This document shows positions 4,706-6,425 of a DNA stretch of 6,425 nucleotides, in pieces. The DNA comes from UBA7398 sp964567545 (lineage in GTDB: Bacteria; Actinomycetota; Actinomycetes; Nanopelagicales; Nanopelagicaceae): assembly GCA_964567545.1 (NCBI GenBank), contig CAZMNB010000063.1, positions 1 through 6,425 on the forward strand, given 5' to 3'. The notes beneath the pieces are model-generated. The model was not told where the DNA came from, made no database searches, and saw only the letters and a list, made by a program, of their open reading frames with translations. The stretch's first letter is position 1, and the number at the start of each line of letters is the position of its first letter. The translations under genes were made by a program, and so were the position numbers.

Positions 4706-6358
4706 ATGACAAATCATCGCTCACCGATTTTTGCATTATCTGATACCTATATTACCGAATCTGCAGCTTTAAGCCCGATGGGAAGTACCTATTTAGGCAT
4801 ACCTGGACAAGATCATTTATTGGATGACTTTTCGATTGCGGGTGCGGCAAAGAGCGCAGAATTAGTTCGTGCAACTTTAGCTAAGTTAAAGGCGCTAACT
4901 CCGATTGACGAGATAGATCGGATTTCAAAAGCGGTAATGACTGAACGTCTGGAATCTGGGTTAGAGCTCCATGATTCACAAGAGTCTCATATTCTTTGGA
5001 ATGTTTTAACTTCACCGCCATCAAATATTCGCCAAATTTTTGAAATGATGGCGCATAAGAGCGAGGCAGATTTTAAGAACATTGCAGCGCGACTAAGCGC
5101 GGTTGCGGGTGCGCATGAATCTTGGATTTCTTGCATCTCTGATATGGCGAAACAAGGTAAGACCACCCCACAACGGCAAGTTCGCGGTGTCATCGCCCAA
5201 CTAAACGGCTATGCGAATGGTGGATATTCCAATTTTGCAAAAGGCGTTGATCCGGAAGAAAAGTATCCAGATGTGCATGCTGCTGCTAAAAGCGCTGAAA
5301 GCTCCGCCGCAGCAACTGCTAAGTACTTAGAGAATGAATACTTGCCAAACGCAAATCCAAATGATGCATTTGGCGCAGATCGCTATGCAAAATGGGCGCG
5401 CTACTTCACTGGTTCAAAGTTGGATATAAAGGCGACATATGACTGGGGTGTAGCGAATTTAGCTGAGATAAATAAGCGGATGTGGGAGATTGCACCACTT
5501 ATAAAACCAGGCGCCAAGACGCTTCGAGAAGTTGCAGATCACTTAGATCGCGATCCTAAGTACATTATTAAAGGTAAGGCTGAAATCATAAAGAAGTTGA
5601 GAGATTTCACGGAAGCCGCCGTAAAGCAAATGGATGGCACGCACTTTAATATCGACGATCGGATTAAATTTTGCGATGCAAGAATTGCACCAGAAGGCAG
5701 TGCATCCGCACCTTATTACCAGCCACCGAGTGAGGATTTATCTCGCCCAGGTACAACATGGTTGCCGGCGTTAGGCAAAGATGAATTTAATTGGTGGCAT
5801 CTTGCATCTACTTGGTATCACGAGGCGGTACCTGGTCATCATTTACAATGCGCAACTGTTGCGCTTGAACAAGATCGCTTAAGTCGATTCCAACGTACCG
5901 AGGCTTGGTGCAGTGGATATGGCGAAGGTTGGGCGCTCTATGCCGAACGATTTATGAATGAACTCGGCGCATTTGATGAACCTGGAATTGAAATGGGATA
6001 CCTATCTGCACAAGCACTTCGCGCAGCGCGAATTGTTGTTGATATTGGTATGCATCTTGGTTATCAGGATTTCGAAGGAAATGTTTGGAATGCACAATCA
6101 GGTAAAGCATTGTTAAGTAATCAAGCGCTATTAGATGATGCTCACTCAACCAGCGAAATTGATCGTTACTTAGGTTGGCCGGGCCAAGCCATTTCTTACA
6201 AAGTTGGTGAACGAGTTTGGATGAAAACTCGCGAAGATGCGAAAGCACGACTTGGTACTAACTTTGATTTAAAGAAATACCATTCCTATGCGCTAGCAAT
6301 GGGCCCAATGGGTCTTGATCCATTTGAAGCTGAGATGTCGAATTGGGATGGGAATTAA
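4706..6358 (+). CDS. DUF885-family putative metallopeptidase
   Basis: A 550-residue protein of the DUF885 family (PF05960), whose members carry a zincin-like signature but mostly lack a proven substrate. The signature HEAVPGHH is at 372-379 (candidate zinc ligands H372 and H378 or H379, general base E373) within WYHEAVPGHHLQ. A second conserved block, GYGEGWALYAER (404-415), offers a glutamate (E407) as a third ligand. Further family-like blocks are ARIVVDIGMH (441-450) and RYLGWPGQAISYKVGE (487-502). I see no signal peptide or membrane span, so it is predicted to be cytoplasmic. The length is normal for the family and the frame is intact. It is divergently oriented from the coiled-coil gene and has no Shine-Dalgarno; the ATG at 4706 is supported by the adjacent -10-like element. 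Peptidase activity is inferred from the motif; the substrate is unknown. Confidence 0.93.
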   Translation: MTNHRSPIFALSDTYITESAALSPMGSTYLGIPGQDHLLDDFSIAGAAKSAELVRATLAKLKALTPIDEIDRISKAVMTERLESGLELHDSQESHILWNVLTSPPSNIRQIFEMMAHKSEADFKNIAARLSAVAGAHESWISCISDMAKQGKTTPQRQVRGVIAQLNGYANGGYSNFAKGVDPEEKYPDVHAAAKSAESSAAATAKYLENEYLPNANPNDAFGADRYAKWARYFTGSKLDIKATYDWGVANLAEINKRMWEIAPLIKPGAKTLREVADHLDRDPKYIIKGKAEIIKKLRDFTEAAVKQMDGTHFNIDDRIKFCDARIAPEGSASAPYYQPPSEDLSRPGTTWLPALGKDEFNWWHLASTWYHEAVPGHHLQCATVALEQDRLSRFQRTEAWCSGYGEGWALYAERFMNELGAFDEPGIEMGYLSAQALRAARIVVDIGMHLGYQDFEGNVWNAQSGKALLSNQALLDDAHSTSEIDRYLGWPGQAISYKVGERVWMKTREDAKARLGTNFDLKKYHSYALAMGPMGLDPFEAEMSNWDGN

Positions 6359-6393
6359 TTAACTAAATAAGTTTTAAATAAAGCTATCAGCGT

Positions 6394-6425
6394 TGGTGCG
6401 GGAGGCGGGACTTGAACCCGCACGT
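6394..6425 (-). tRNA. tRNA 3' portion, probably tRNA-Leu (cut by window edge)
   Basis: Read on the minus strand from the window edge: ACGT, a T-stem GCGGG (6421-6417), the T-loop TTCAAGT (6416-6410), the closing stem strand CCCGC (6409-6405), the acceptor strand CTCCCGC (6404-6398), discriminator A (6397) and an encoded CCA (6396-6394). The T-arm preceded by GT and the A discriminator match bacterial tRNA-Leu; Ser would have discriminator G. The anticodon, D-arm and 5' end lie beyond the window, so the isoacceptor cannot be given. It is convergent with the DUF885 gene, 35 bp away, and I see no terminator between them. Confidence 0.85.

Noticed and set aside
6359..6393. Search for a terminator between the DUF885 gene and the tRNA
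   Set aside because: The stretch is AT-rich but holds no stem-loop I could find.

Overview
The window looks like a compact chromosomal segment of an AT-leaning actinobacterium, most plausibly a freshwater lineage such as acI/Nanopelagicales. The reasons are: G+C judged by eye in the low-to-mid 40s, very short spacers, an rph-rdgB pair, an OatA-type acyltransferase with the actinobacterial/Firmicute style of SGNH tail, a lysine-rich histone-H1-like protein, and use of TTG and GTG starts. The taxonomic placement is an inference; no rRNA or marker tree is available here.

Layout. (1) 1-967, plus strand: the C-terminal half of RNase PH (rph), directly abutted by rdgB (XTP/dITP pyrophosphatase) in a TAA-TTG junction. 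(2) 968-1061: a short spacer with a plausible promoter and an 8+8 bp inverted repeat. (3) 1062-1832, plus strand: an unusual protein with a 60-residue Lys/Ala-rich tail, a Pro/Ser/Thr linker, one membrane span and a C-terminal fibronectin-III-like domain. It ends in a strong hairpin terminator that lies between convergent genes. (4) 4543-1879, minus strand: a probable two-gene operon. The upstream gene encodes a coiled-coil protein built on 11-residue (hendecad) repeats with a basic C-terminal tail. The downstream gene encodes an OatA-like membrane O-acyltransferase with an SGNH esterase-fold domain. (5) 4544-4705: a 162-bp divergent control region with three inverted repeats and putative promoters on both strands. 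(6) 4706-6358, plus strand: a DUF885-family protein with the HEAVPGHH zincin-like motif, probably translated from a leaderless mRNA. (7) 6394-6425, minus strand: the 3' part of a tRNA, probably tRNA-Leu, with encoded CCA; it is cut by the window edge.

How the genes fit together. rph and rdgB are housekeeping RNA-processing and nucleotide-pool sanitation genes. The minus-strand pair links a cytoskeletal-type scaffold to a probable cell-wall or surface O-acetyltransferase, which suggests (inference only) coupling of envelope modification to a growth or division site. The lysine-rich membrane protein has the topology expected of a tether between nucleoid or another anionic cytoplasmic partner and the envelope. 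I see no mobile element, CRISPR array, phage gene or defence system. The most unusual material is the lysine-tailed FN3 membrane protein, the hendecad protein, and the structured divergent control region.
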